This document shows positions 24,642 through 33,120 of a stretch of 36,249 nucleotides of DNA, in pieces. This stretch comes from an uncultured Cellvibrio sp. (GTDB taxonomy: Bacteria; Pseudomonadota; Gammaproteobacteria; Pseudomonadales; Cellvibrionaceae). Location of the stretch: the NCBI GenBank assembly GCA_937958105.1, contig CALFXJ010000028.1, positions 1 to 36,249 of the forward strand. Direction: 5' to 3'. Under the pieces are notes generated by a model. That model ran no database searches. It was given only the letters and a program-made list of their open reading frames with translations, and was not told the DNA's origin. Position 1 is the stretch's first letter. Each line of letters opens with the position of its first letter. The position numbers were made by a program, and so were the translations under genes.

Positions 24642-25925
24642 TCAAGTCAACTCAGCAAACGCCTCTCTGGCAGCCTGCAGCGTCTTACCAATATCTTCTT
24701 CCGTATGCGCGACCGACATGAAGCCCGCTTCATAAGATGCCGGGGCCAGATAGACGCCGCGCTTCAATAGTCCGTGGAAGAACTGATTAAAACGAGGAAT
24801 ATTGCCAGCCATCACCTGTTTGAAGTTGGTTACCTTTTTCTCCTCGGTAAAGAAAAATCCGAACATGCTGCCAACGTGGTTTGTGGTAAAGGGGATGCCC
24901 GCTTCATCGGCCAGCTGTTGCAGGCCTGTTACCAGCTGCTCGGTGCGGATATTGAGTTGCGGATAGATTGCCGGATCTTCCAGCAGCTCAAGCGTCTTCA
25001 ATCCTGCGGCCATGGCCACGGGATTGCCCGATAAGGTGCCAGCCTGATACACCGGTCCTGAGGGTGCGATCATCTGCATCACATCGCGCCGCCCACCGAA
25101 AGCTCCTACCGGCATGCCACCACCAATCACTTTACCCAGCGTGGTAATGTCAGCCTTGATGTTGTAATAGCCCTGCGCACCGGTATGACTCACACGAAAA
25201 CCTGTCATAACTTCGTCAAGAATCAACAGGCTGCCGTATTCATCGCACACTGCGCGGAGGGTTTCCAGAAAACCGGGCAGGGGGGGAACGCAGTTCATGT
25301 TGCCAGCAACTGGCTCGACGATGATGCACGCAATCTGCTCGCCGAGCGAAGCGAAACAATCTTTCACCTGCTGCGCATCGTTGTAATCCAGCGTGATGGT
25401 GTGATCAGCCAGCACCGCAGGGACGCCGGGTGAACTGGGTACTCCCAGCGTCAATGCGCCGGAGCCTGCCTTGATCAGCAGTGAATCCGAATGTCCGTGA
25501 TAGCAGCCCTCAAACTTGATGATCTTGTCGCGGCCGGTATACGCACGGGCAAGACGTATAGCACTCATCGTAGCTTCGGTGCCGGAGCTGACGAACCGCA
25601 CCATATCCATACCGGGCATCAGCTGACACAGTTTTTCGGCCAGTGTGGTTTCGCGCTCGGTGGGCGCCCCAAAACTTAATCCGAATTTTGCCGTTTCAAT
25701 AACGGCATTGATCACATCCGGGTGCGTGTGACCAAGGATCATAGGGCCCCAGGACTGAACATAATCAATGTAGCGCTTTCCGTCCGCATCCCAGACATAA
25801 GCGCCCAGGGCTTTCTCAAAAAATACCGGTGTGCCTCCCACTGCTTTGAAGGCACGTACGGGCGAATTAACACCACCGGGGATGTGCTGTTGTGCTTGCA
25901 AAAATAAACTTTCAGAACGGCTCAT
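24642..25925 (-). CDS. hemL: Glutamate-1-semialdehyde 2,1-aminomutase
   Basis: A 427-residue PLP enzyme that converts glutamate-1-semialdehyde to 5-aminolevulinate, the second committed step of the C5 haem pathway, in the cytoplasm. It has the full family length and motifs: IPGGVNSPVRAF at the start, SSGTEATMSAIRLAR for phosphate binding, LILDEVMTGFR, and the PLP-binding Lys265 in TTLGKVIGGG, the same residue number as in E. coli. AGGA stands seven bases before the ATG. It is the last gene of a minus-strand run (ClC, hemJ, thiE, hemL), 45 bases after thiE. Confidence 0.97.
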   Translation of the reverse strand: MSRSESLFLQAQQHIPGGVNSPVRAFKAVGGTPVFFEKALGAYVWDADGKRYIDYVQSWGPMILGHTHPDVINAVIETAKFGLSFGAPTERETTLAEKLCQLMPGMDMVRFVSSGTEATMSAIRLARAYTGRDKIIKFEGCYHGHSDSLLIKAGSGALTLGVPSSPGVPAVLADHTITLDYNDAQQVKDCFASLGEQIACIIVEPVAGNMNCVPPLPGFLETLRAVCDEYGSLLILDEVMTGFRVSHTGAQGYYNIKADITTLGKVIGGGMPVGAFGGRRDVMQMIAPSGPVYQAGTLSGNPVAMAAGLKTLELLEDPAIYPQLNIRTEQLVTGLQQLADEAGIPFTTNHVGSMFGFFFTEEKKVTNFKQVMAGNIPRFNQFFHGLLKRGVYLAPASYEAGFMSVAHTEEDIGKTLQAAREAFAELT

Positions 25926-25970
25926 AGGAATTCCTTACGATGTTCACTCATGGGTGAATGACAATTCAGG

Positions 25971-26639
25971 TTAAGTGGTGGTTGCCGATGGAGCGGATGC
26001 ATCCACGGCTGGTTGCAGCTGAATAAATCGCTGCGCTTGTAACTGGATGTCCGGTGCGGCAAACAAACTGTGGCTGACCGCCAGAATATCAGCCCCTGCC
26101 GCGAGCACGCTTGCACCGTTCTGCAGGGTGATGCCACCAATCGCCACGATGGGGATGGATTTAAAAGCATTGCGAGCTTCCGTGAGCAGCATCAGGGGGG
26201 CAGGCGGCGCATCCGGTTTGGTGTTGGATGGAAAAAAACGACCAAAGGCCACGTAATCCGCACCCTGTTCCACCGCCTGCTGTGCAAGCGTCAGCGACGC
26301 GTGGCAGGTCACACCAATGATCGCATCGGGCCCGAGGATAGCACGAGCCTCTCTCGGACTGCCGTCTTCCTGTCCCAGATGAACGCCATGAGCGCCAGCC
26401 ATTTTAGCCAGTTGCACATCATCATTGATGATCAGCGTTGCGCCAAAGTTCTGGCACAGTTCCAGCAGTTGCCGGGCATCAGCCAGCCGTTGCATCTGGT
26501 TGCTGGATTTATCCCGATACTGGACCAGACGACATCCGCCCTCGAGCGCAGCGGCCACACCAGCGGCAAGCGCCGGGCCAGGCATGAGCTGGCTGTCGGT
26601 AATGGCATACAAAGATTTTATCGTGGAGATATCTACCAT
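25971..26639 (-). CDS. thiE: Thiamine-phosphate synthase
   Basis: A 222-residue TIM-barrel enzyme joining the hydroxymethylpyrimidine diphosphate and thiazole phosphate halves of thiamine. Visible motifs are VQYRDKSS at the pyrophosphate site, LIINDD (magnesium-binding Asp), GVHLGQED, FGRFFPSNTK and IVAIGGIT. Length is near the family norm, with a slightly extended Ala/Ser/Thr-rich tail. It lies 22 bases after hemJ and 45 before hemL; hemL-thiE adjacency is common in gammaproteobacteria although the pathways differ. Confidence 0.95.
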   Translation of the reverse strand: MVDISTIKSLYAITDSQLMPGPALAAGVAAALEGGCRLVQYRDKSSNQMQRLADARQLLELCQNFGATLIINDDVQLAKMAGAHGVHLGQEDGSPREARAILGPDAIIGVTCHASLTLAQQAVEQGADYVAFGRFFPSNTKPDAPPAPLMLLTEARNAFKSIPIVAIGGITLQNGASVLAAGADILAVSHSLFAAPDIQLQAQRFIQLQPAVDASAPSATTT

Positions 26640-26661
26640 AATTACATCGAAAAAAAATCAA

Positions 26662-27084
26662 TTAAAAAGGTTTAACGACCACCAGGATCACGATACCGAG
26701 TAACAGCAACACGGGGAATTCATTAAACCAGCGAAAAAAAACATGGCTGCGCTGGCAGCGGTCATCGCGCAATTGCTTCAGATAAGCCAGACACATGTGG
26801 TGATAGCCCACCAGAACCGCAACCAGAGCAAGTTTGCTCCAATACCAGCCGGACTGTGAGTAATACCCCCAGTTCAAGTGGCTGAGCCAGGCTCCCAGAA
26901 AAATCGTCGCCACCATTGATGGTGTAGCAATGCCGCGATACAGCTTGCGTTCCATGATCTTGAAACGCTCCCGACTGATCTGGTCGTCGCTCATGACGTG
27001 ATAAACGAACAGGCGAGGCAGATAAAACAGCGCTGCGAACCAGGTAATGACCGCAATAATATGAAACGCTTTGATCCAGAGCAT
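26662..27084 (-). CDS. hemJ: HemJ-type protoporphyrinogen IX oxidase
   Basis: A 140-residue inner-membrane protein with four predicted membrane segments, matching the HemJ family that oxidises protoporphyrinogen IX to protoporphyrin IX, the penultimate haem step in bacteria lacking HemG/HemY. The conserved His8 in KAFHIIAVITWFA and the Lys in GWYWSKLALV correspond to the essential His and Lys of HemJ. The usual PRLFVYH motif and the C-terminal FNEFPVLLLL helix are present. Its place in the same run as hemL supports a haem role. Confidence 0.9.
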   Translation of the reverse strand: MLWIKAFHIIAVITWFAALFYLPRLFVYHVMSDDQISRERFKIMERKLYRGIATPSMVATIFLGAWLSHLNWGYYSQSGWYWSKLALVAVLVGYHHMCLAYLKQLRDDRCQRSHVFFRWFNEFPVLLLLGIVILVVVKPF

Positions 27085-27151
27085 AAAGATGATCCCGACG
27101 ATTTTCAGTTCGCCTCGAACGATGGCAAGCGAAGTTCAAGAAGTAGAATCC

Positions 27152-28981
27152 TTAGATTCGATAATAATTTTCCAGCTGATCCCGCGTAACTATTCCTTTG
27201 ACATGGCCTTTAACATGACTGATCGGTTTAACCTCATCACTATGAATATTCGCGGAAGTCACATAGAGCGCATCAGCCTGCGCTGCATTCATGACTTGCA
27301 GCGCTTCAAAAAGGTTTGCCTCAATACTTATCGCGGCAAGCTGTAAACGCCGCGCAGGCAGCTCCAGCAGATCCAGTTGTGGCGCATCCGTCCCGGCCTC
27401 ATCCTGAGCCTGTTGTTCCAGATGGTGGGCCAGGTCTGCCGGGTGCAGCAGTATGGTTTCGTCTTCGATCAGAATCCAGTGCGGGCGACGCTGGAGCAGT
27501 ATCTGGGCATCCTGCAGCAACAGTTGCCGCGGTGAATGCACAAAATGTCGATCCATAATACCGCGTACCCCGGAACGGCTGAGCATCTGCTGCATCATGC
27601 CAAATTCGGGATTGAGCGGCTCCCGGTATTTCCCCTGGATGCGCAGCAGAGTCTGGAAGAGGCCATCACACCGAAATACCCAGCGTGTGGTAAGGCAGGC
27701 GGCAACTACCACGAGCATGCTTGGAAAAATAATGTACGGATTGTACGTCAGCTCCAGGATGGCCATCATGGCCGCCAGAGGCGCGTTCAATACGGCGCCC
27801 ATCATAGCTCCCATGCCAAGGATGACATAAAAGCCTACCGCGCTGGCCGATGTGGGCATCAATGCATGGGCAACAAATCCTACAGCACCGCCCAGGGCAG
27901 CGCCCATGACCAGGCAGGGGCCCACTACACCGCCTGGCATGCCGACCCCCAGACTGACACCGCTGGCAACGAGTTTTGCGATAACGATGGCGATCAGCAG
28001 GCCAAACCCGAGTTCACCCGCAAGGGCTGCGCTGATGGTGTCATATCCTACGCCCATGATTTGCGGAAACCATATGGCCAGCAGACCGGTGATCATCCCA
28101 GCCACCAGAAAACGCAACCACACAGGACGCTTTAATGATTGCTTGCAACAAAGCGCCTGCAGTCGGATAAAGCCAGCGGCGAACACGGCGACAATCAGGC
28201 CCGTAAAAGCCATAAACGGCAACTCGAAGGTATTACCCATCACCATCTGTGGCGTGATGAAGGTAATATCTGGCCCGAACACGAGATGAGTAATGGTGGT
28301 CCCGGCAACGGCGGCCAGGATGACGGGAATAAAGCCCGCGATAGTGTATTCCATCATCACCACTTCCATGGCGAAGATCACGCCGGCCATAGGCGTATTA
28401 AAAGAAGCTGCGATCGCCGCTGCCACTCCACATCCCGCAAGTGGTCGCAGGCTGTTGTTCGGCAGGCGCAGCCATTGCCCCAGCAAGCTGCCGCAACCGG
28501 CACCGAGGTGGATAGCTGGACCCTCGCGACCCACAGAATGTCCTGTCAGCAGAGATAGGGCCCCGCCGCCGAACTGATGAATAAAGTTGCCCAGAGGCAT
28601 GCGGCCCTGGTGGTTTTGCAGACGATCAAGCACGTGACCGATTCCTGTGGCGTGGTATGACATGTTGATCCGCTGAAGTATAAGGCCCAGCAGCAGCCCT
28701 CCAATAACGGGTAACAGGAACCGGTAGCTCATCGGCAGAGCCTCGAAGTTTTCCCCGTGGTCAGGGAGCGAAAGCGCTAAGGGAATGTCGATCACCCAGC
28801 GGAAGAGAACAATAATCAACCCCGCGAGAATACCGGTGATCAACCCCAGCAAGGTTAGCTGTGGCAGTGCCTCAATATGAGCCAGTTGATCACGCAGATT
28901 TTCAATCCTGGGCGATAGTGACGAGCGAAGCTCCGCGAAACGGGCCTGGGCAAGTTGAGAGGCTTTCGTGAACAGGGCCAT
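27152..28981 (-). CDS. ClC-family chloride channel/antiporter with CBS region
   Basis: A 609-residue inner-membrane ClC protein moving chloride, probably in exchange for protons. Selectivity motifs are visible: GHSVGREGPAIHLGA with the gating Glu153, GVGMPGGVVGPCL, and the helix near the C-terminus of the membrane part (GFYVILGMGAMM). The N-terminal 40 residues are a polar cytoplasmic extension. Residues about 470-609 form a cytoplasmic tail with a pair of CBS-like units (one around VRGIMDRHF, the last ending in VKGIVTRDQLENYY), which in relatives bind nucleotides. It is upstream of hemJ by 67 bases and may start the minus-strand transcript. Channel versus exchanger mode cannot be decided from these motifs alone. 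Confidence 0.92.
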   Translation of the reverse strand: MALFTKASQLAQARFAELRSSLSPRIENLRDQLAHIEALPQLTLLGLITGILAGLIIVLFRWVIDIPLALSLPDHGENFEALPMSYRFLLPVIGGLLLGLILQRINMSYHATGIGHVLDRLQNHQGRMPLGNFIHQFGGGALSLLTGHSVGREGPAIHLGAGCGSLLGQWLRLPNNSLRPLAGCGVAAAIAASFNTPMAGVIFAMEVVMMEYTIAGFIPVILAAVAGTTITHLVFGPDITFITPQMVMGNTFELPFMAFTGLIVAVFAAGFIRLQALCCKQSLKRPVWLRFLVAGMITGLLAIWFPQIMGVGYDTISAALAGELGFGLLIAIVIAKLVASGVSLGVGMPGGVVGPCLVMGAALGGAVGFVAHALMPTSASAVGFYVILGMGAMMGAVLNAPLAAMMAILELTYNPYIIFPSMLVVVAACLTTRWVFRCDGLFQTLLRIQGKYREPLNPEFGMMQQMLSRSGVRGIMDRHFVHSPRQLLLQDAQILLQRRPHWILIEDETILLHPADLAHHLEQQAQDEAGTDAPQLDLLELPARRLQLAAISIEANLFEALQVMNAAQADALYVTSANIHSDEVKPISHVKGHVKGIVTRDQLENYYRI

Positions 28982-29121
28982 GGAGAACTCTCGACAAGAG
29001 GGAAGGGTCAGCCTACATTCTATGCTTTAGATTTATCAGCAAGGCTTTTATCATAGGCCTTCAATCAACGCCGGGCAAAATAGCCCAGATGATGAGAGTT
29101 AAGCAAATGAAGGGGTTACAC

Positions 29122-30168
29122 GTGATTAAAGCAGGTATCGTAGGCGGCACAGGGTATACCGGTGTTGAGTTGTTACGCTTGCTGGTCAAGCATCCTCAGG
29201 TTGAGGTCAGCGTCATTACCTCCCGTGCCGAGGCCGGTATCAAGGTGGCGGATATGTATCCGAGTCTCCGTGGCCACATTGATCTAGCCTTCAGCGAGCC
29301 AGATGTGGACGCACTGGGTGAGCTGGATGTGGTCTTTTTTGCGACCCCTCACGGCGTTGCTCAGAACCTCATGCCCGCGCTGATGAAAACCAATGCGCGC
29401 ATCATCGACTTATCTGCTGACTTCCGGATTCGTGATACTGCCCTGTGGGAGCAGTGGTACAACCAGAAACATGGCTGTCCGGAACTTGTCTCTCAGGCTG
29501 TATACGGTCTCCCCGAAACCAACCGTGAAGCAATTCGTACTGCCAAGCTGATCGCCTGTCCCGGCTGCTATCCTACAGCGACCCAGCTAGGCTTCCTGCC
29601 GTTGATTGAAAACAATCTCGTTGATCCGACCCGGCTGATCTCCAATGCCGCCAGCGGCGCCAGTGGGGCGGGCAGACAGGCGAAGGTAGACAACCTGCTG
29701 TCCGAACTGACCGATAGCTTTAAGGCTTACGGAGTGGCGGGGCACCGCCACCTGCCGGAGATAGAACAAGGCTTGCGCGATGTTCAGCCTGCCGGAGCAG
29801 CTCCTGTGCAGCTGACGTTTGTGCCTCATCTGTTGCCCATTATTCGCGGTATCCACGCCACCCTTTATGCTACGCTTCTGAAGGGGAACCAGGCGCCAGA
29901 TTTGCAGTCTCTTTACGAACAGCGCTACGCCAATGAACCTTTCGTGGATGTTCTTCCCGCTGGCGAGCTGCCGCAAACACGTACCGTCAAAGGCTCAAAC
30001 GTCTGCCGTATCTCTGTGTTCAGACCGCAGGATCGCGATACGGTAGTGGTCTTATCGGCCATCGATAACCTGACAAAAGGTGCATCTGGTCAGGCCGTTC
30101 AAAATATGAACATCATGTTCGGCTTTGATGAAAAGGCAGGTCTGGATGTGGTAGCGTTGCTGCCCTGA
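29122..30168 (+). CDS. argC: N-acetyl-gamma-glutamyl-phosphate reductase
   Basis: A 348-residue cytoplasmic enzyme reducing N-acetylglutamyl phosphate to the semialdehyde with NADPH in arginine synthesis. The N-terminal GIVGGTGYTGVELLRLL is the Rossmann fingerprint; the catalytic Cys is in IACPGCYPTATQ; GHRHLPEIEQ and FVPHLLPIIRGI are further family motifs. I chose the GTG start at 29122 because AGGGG lies six bases upstream and the protein then begins MIKAGIVGGTG like its relatives; ATGs at 29089, 29092 and 29107 would add up to 11 residues. It is divergent from the ClC gene. Confidence 0.96.
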   Translation: MIKAGIVGGTGYTGVELLRLLVKHPQVEVSVITSRAEAGIKVADMYPSLRGHIDLAFSEPDVDALGELDVVFFATPHGVAQNLMPALMKTNARIIDLSADFRIRDTALWEQWYNQKHGCPELVSQAVYGLPETNREAIRTAKLIACPGCYPTATQLGFLPLIENNLVDPTRLISNAASGASGAGRQAKVDNLLSELTDSFKAYGVAGHRHLPEIEQGLRDVQPAGAAPVQLTFVPHLLPIIRGIHATLYATLLKGNQAPDLQSLYEQRYANEPFVDVLPAGELPQTRTVKGSNVCRISVFRPQDRDTVVVLSAIDNLTKGASGQAVQNMNIMFGFDEKAGLDVVALLP

Positions 30169-30251
30169 TAATTAAAGTCGCGGTGTGTTTTTGGTAGTGC
30201 ATGCGCTGGCCATACGAAAACGCGTATTCACTATAAAAGGCTGAACAGACG

Positions 30252-31013
30252 ATGGCGGTAGTTAAAGGTAGTACTCAATATCGTATGCGGGTGATGCCCT
30301 ATCGCCCCATGCGTCTCGTGTTTAATTATATCCTTGGCTTTCTGATCTTGATTGGGGTGGCCGTTGCCTGCTACCTGCTCGGCTACGACCATGGAGTACA
30401 GCAACTTTCATTACCAGGTGGCGCGCGCGACCAGCAACAGCAAAAGATTGAAACCCTGACCAAAGAGGCCGAGGAGCTGCGTCAGCAGGTGGCTAACCTG
30501 AAGCTGAATACAGAGATAGATCAGCAGGCTAATAAAGATATTCGCCGCCAGCTGATGCAGCAGACCATCCAGATCGGTGCTCTGGAGCGAGATATCGCCG
30601 TATATCGAAGCATGATGTCATCTGGCCGAAACGCGAATCCCCAGGGCATCAGCATCGGGGTTTTCCATGTCACGCGGGCCGAGCCGGAAGGTTCATTTCA
30701 TTACAAACTGGTCCTCCAGAAGCTGGCGGCCATGGATGATTCCTTTCAAGGTAATCTGGATATCAAGATATCCGGAGTCCAGCACCTGGAGGGTGAAGAG
30801 AAGCCCCGCAGTATCCCTCTCCATGAACTCTCGGATCAAATAACGGCTGAACAAATCCCGTTGAGCTTCAAATACTTCCAGAATATAGAAGGCGATCTGG
30901 TGTTTCCTGGAGGCTTTAAACCCGAAAAAATCCAGCTGATGGTGAAATCTACGAGCAAGAAGCATCCAGCCACTATTGAAAATGAGCTGGAGTGGCAGGT
31001 TTCTGAACTCTGA
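30252..31013 (+). CDS. DUF6776-like inner-membrane coiled-coil protein
   Basis: A 253-residue protein with a short cytoplasmic N-terminus, one membrane segment at about 23-45, and a periplasmic part that begins with a Gln-rich coiled coil (about 60-115, with EELRQQVANLKLN) followed by a beta-rich domain. It resembles the uncharacterised family annotated DUF6776 in Pseudomonas and Cellvibrio relatives, found between argC and the bactofilin/erpA genes. The function is unknown. The gene order argC, this protein, bactofilin suggests an envelope or cell-shape role, which is inference. Confidence 0.75.
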   Translation: MAVVKGSTQYRMRVMPYRPMRLVFNYILGFLILIGVAVACYLLGYDHGVQQLSLPGGARDQQQQKIETLTKEAEELRQQVANLKLNTEIDQQANKDIRRQLMQQTIQIGALERDIAVYRSMMSSGRNANPQGISIGVFHVTRAEPEGSFHYKLVLQKLAAMDDSFQGNLDIKISGVQHLEGEEKPRSIPLHELSDQITAEQIPLSFKYFQNIEGDLVFPGGFKPEKIQLMVKSTSKKHPATIENELEWQVSEL

Positions 31014-31102
31014 AGCCAAATTTGAAGGCTGCTACGCGATCCTTCCTGTAAAAATGAGCTAATCTTGCACGCACTGATCTATTTATTATTGAGAAACTAG
31101 TT

Positions 31103-31540
31103 ATGTGGGGCGGAAAGAAAAATATGGCTTTTTCCAACAATCACACCCTGATTTCGCGTGCAGCGAAGATCGTTGGTGATCTGCACTTCAGCGGCGATCT
31201 GCAAATTGAAGGCACTATCTGCGGTAACGTAATTGCTGAAGGAGATAAGGACGCCAAGCTGGTGGTTGCAGAGTCTGGCCTGGTCGAAGGTGATATTCGC
31301 ACTCCCGTTGCAGTCATCAATGGCAAGGTTGTCGGTGATATCCATTCTTCCCGCCATATCGAGCTCGCAGCCAAAGCGGTAGTTGAAGGTTCAATTCATT
31401 ATCAATTGATTGAGATGGTCAAAGGGTCGCAGGTGAACGGGAATCTTATATTTAACGGTGCTACTGAAGCCGCCTCGAGCAAGTCCGCCAGTGTGAGCAC
31501 GGCATCGGAGCCTGCCAGCCTGCTCAAATCCCCCAGCTGA
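31103..31540 (+). CDS. Bactofilin-type cytoskeletal protein
   Basis: A 145-residue bactofilin, a protein that polymerises into nucleotide-free filaments as a right-handed beta helix at the inner membrane. The repeated short strands are easy to see: KIVGDLHFSGDLQIEGTICGNV, then LVEGDIRTPVAVINGKVVGDIH and VVEGSIHYQLIEM, followed by a Ser/Ala-rich disordered tail from about 122. The length is normal. Bactofilins often act with peptidoglycan hydrolases of the M23 type, and one lies two genes away on the other strand. Confidence 0.9.
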   Translation: MWGGKKNMAFSNNHTLISRAAKIVGDLHFSGDLQIEGTICGNVIAEGDKDAKLVVAESGLVEGDIRTPVAVINGKVVGDIHSSRHIELAAKAVVEGSIHYQLIEMVKGSQVNGNLIFNGATEAASSKSASVSTASEPASLLKSPS

Positions 31541-31561
31541 TGAGAATACTGCTGTAAATAG

Positions 31562-31591
31562 TTGACTGTTTTAGTTGGGTAAAGGGATAAT
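31562..31591 (+). promoter_or_regulatory. Probable sigma-70 promoter for erpA
   Basis: TTGACT at 31562-31567 and GATAAT at 31586-31591 are separated by 18 bases, about 48 bases before the ErpA ATG. A near-palindrome GGGA..TCCC overlaps the -10 box and might be a regulator site; it does not match the IscR consensus in an obvious way. Confidence 0.55.
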
Positions 31592-31638
31592 CTTTGTCCC
31601 TCTGCCCAGAGGTACTTGAATAGTTCATCGGAGTTATC

Positions 31639-31992
31639 ATGTCAGGCCCTGAAATCTATACCCCTCAAGCTTTGCTGGTTAGCGACAGTGCGGTAGCCAA
31701 GGTTAAAAGTTTGATCGAGGAAGAGGGTAACCACGACCTCAAGTTGCGTGTGTATGTAACCGGGGGTGGTTGCTCAGGGTTTCAGTATGGCTTCACCTTC
31801 GATGAGGTTGTCGCCGAAGACGACTCGGTCGTGGAGCGGGATGGGATTCAGGTACTGGTTGATGCTATGAGCTATCCCTATCTTGCCGGAGCCCGGGTGG
31901 ATTATGAGGAAGGATTACAAGGGTCCAAATTCGTCATCCAGAATCCTAACGCCTCCAGCACATGTGGCTGCGGATCATCCTTTTCGATTTAA
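31639..31992 (+). CDS. erpA: A-type iron-sulfur carrier ErpA
   Basis: A 117-residue A-type carrier that hands iron-sulfur clusters to target apoproteins in the cytoplasm. The three ligand cysteines are Cys45 in TGGGCSGFQY and Cys109/Cys111 in STCGCGSSF at the C-terminus. The intervening YLAGARVDYEEGLQGSKFVIQNPNA region follows ErpA more closely than IscA or SufA. It is convergent with anmK, with only six bases between the stop codons. Confidence 0.95.
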   Translation: MSGPEIYTPQALLVSDSAVAKVKSLIEEEGNHDLKLRVYVTGGGCSGFQYGFTFDEVVAEDDSVVERDGIQVLVDAMSYPYLAGARVDYEEGLQGSKFVIQNPNASSTCGCGSSFSI

Positions 31993-31998
31993 TATTCC

Positions 31999-33114
31999 TC
32001 AAGCATAATAAATTCCTCCCAGGATTACCGGTTCCCGCGCTCCGGTAACTGCACAGAGATTCCCGCTTCTTCTGTTCCAGGTTTGTCTGGCCAGCCAGGC
32101 AAATGCTGCTGCTTCTATCCATTCTGGAGCGATGCCCAGTTGTGCCGTGGTCGCCACGGAACAGCCCGGAAGCAAGGCACTAATCGCTGCAAGAAGCGTA
32201 TTGTTATAGGCGCCGCCGCCGCAAAGATAAACTTCGCCGGCTTTTTGCGCGGCCAGCTTCTTGATCTGATCTGCAATCGTGTTCGCAGTAAACGCTAATA
32301 GCGTAGCTTGAACATCTTCAGCTCTTACCTCCGGGTGTTGTTGGAGGCAAGTGTCGAGCCATGCTGGATTGAAATCTTCTCTCCCGGTGCTTTTAGGCGG
32401 TGATCGAAAGAGAAACGGGTGCTGCAGCAACTGCTTTAATAGCGGCTCGTTAACGACGCCTGAGGCTGCCCAGCTACCTGCGAGATCATAGGGTTTGTTT
32501 AGGTGTCGAAGGGTCCAGGCGTCCATTAGCACATTCCCGGGCCCCGTATCAAAACCGGAAGCATTACCAGAAGAGGGAAGCCAGGTAATATTGGCGATCC
32601 CTCCGATGTTCACAATAAATCGATCAACGCTGGAAGATTGAAATATGGCCTGATGAAATGCTGGAACCAATGGCGCCCCTTGCCCGCCAGCGGCCATGTC
32701 CCGCCTCCGGAAGTCGGCAATTGTTGTAATGCCTGTGCGGTCAGCAATGGTATTGGGGTCACCTATTTGTAGAGTAAAAGGATAGTCCAGAACCCCAGGT
32801 GGACGGTGGCGTAGAGTTTGACCGTGACTGCCGATGGCTACAACGGAGCGCGAGGTCAGACCCAGCTTCTGAATCAGGCCCAGGGCTGTAGCGGCAAATA
32901 ATGCCCCCAGCTGCACATCAAGCTGGCCCAGCAGATCGATTTCATTTATGCCGGGAGTGGCCAGCTGGTGGATTGCCGCACGAATATCTGAGGGGAGAGG
33001 GGTAGTGTGGGACCCCAACAGCGTTACGGTTGCATTAGAAAAATCTACTGCAACCGCATCTATGGCGTCCGCACTGGTGCCGGACATTAAACCGAGGTAA
33101 ATGTCGGCAGACAT
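31999..33114 (-). CDS. anmK: Anhydro-N-acetylmuramic acid kinase
   Basis: A 371-residue kinase that opens and phosphorylates 1,6-anhydroMurNAc during peptidoglycan recycling in the cytoplasm. Family motifs are present in order: GLMSGTSADAIDAV at the N-terminus (phosphate loop), GSHGQTLRH, NIGGIANITWL, DTGPGNVLMD and LCGGGAYNN. Length is typical. The start codon lies six bases after the stop of the upstream M23 peptidase gene, so the two form an operon, and both act on cell-wall material. Confidence 0.95.
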   Translation of the reverse strand: MSADIYLGLMSGTSADAIDAVAVDFSNATVTLLGSHTTPLPSDIRAAIHQLATPGINEIDLLGQLDVQLGALFAATALGLIQKLGLTSRSVVAIGSHGQTLRHRPPGVLDYPFTLQIGDPNTIADRTGITTIADFRRRDMAAGGQGAPLVPAFHQAIFQSSSVDRFIVNIGGIANITWLPSSGNASGFDTGPGNVLMDAWTLRHLNKPYDLAGSWAASGVVNEPLLKQLLQHPFLFRSPPKSTGREDFNPAWLDTCLQQHPEVRAEDVQATLLAFTANTIADQIKKLAAQKAGEVYLCGGGAYNNTLLAAISALLPGCSVATTAQLGIAPEWIEAAAFAWLARQTWNRRSGNLCAVTGAREPVILGGIYYA

Positions 33115-33120
33115 GATGAG

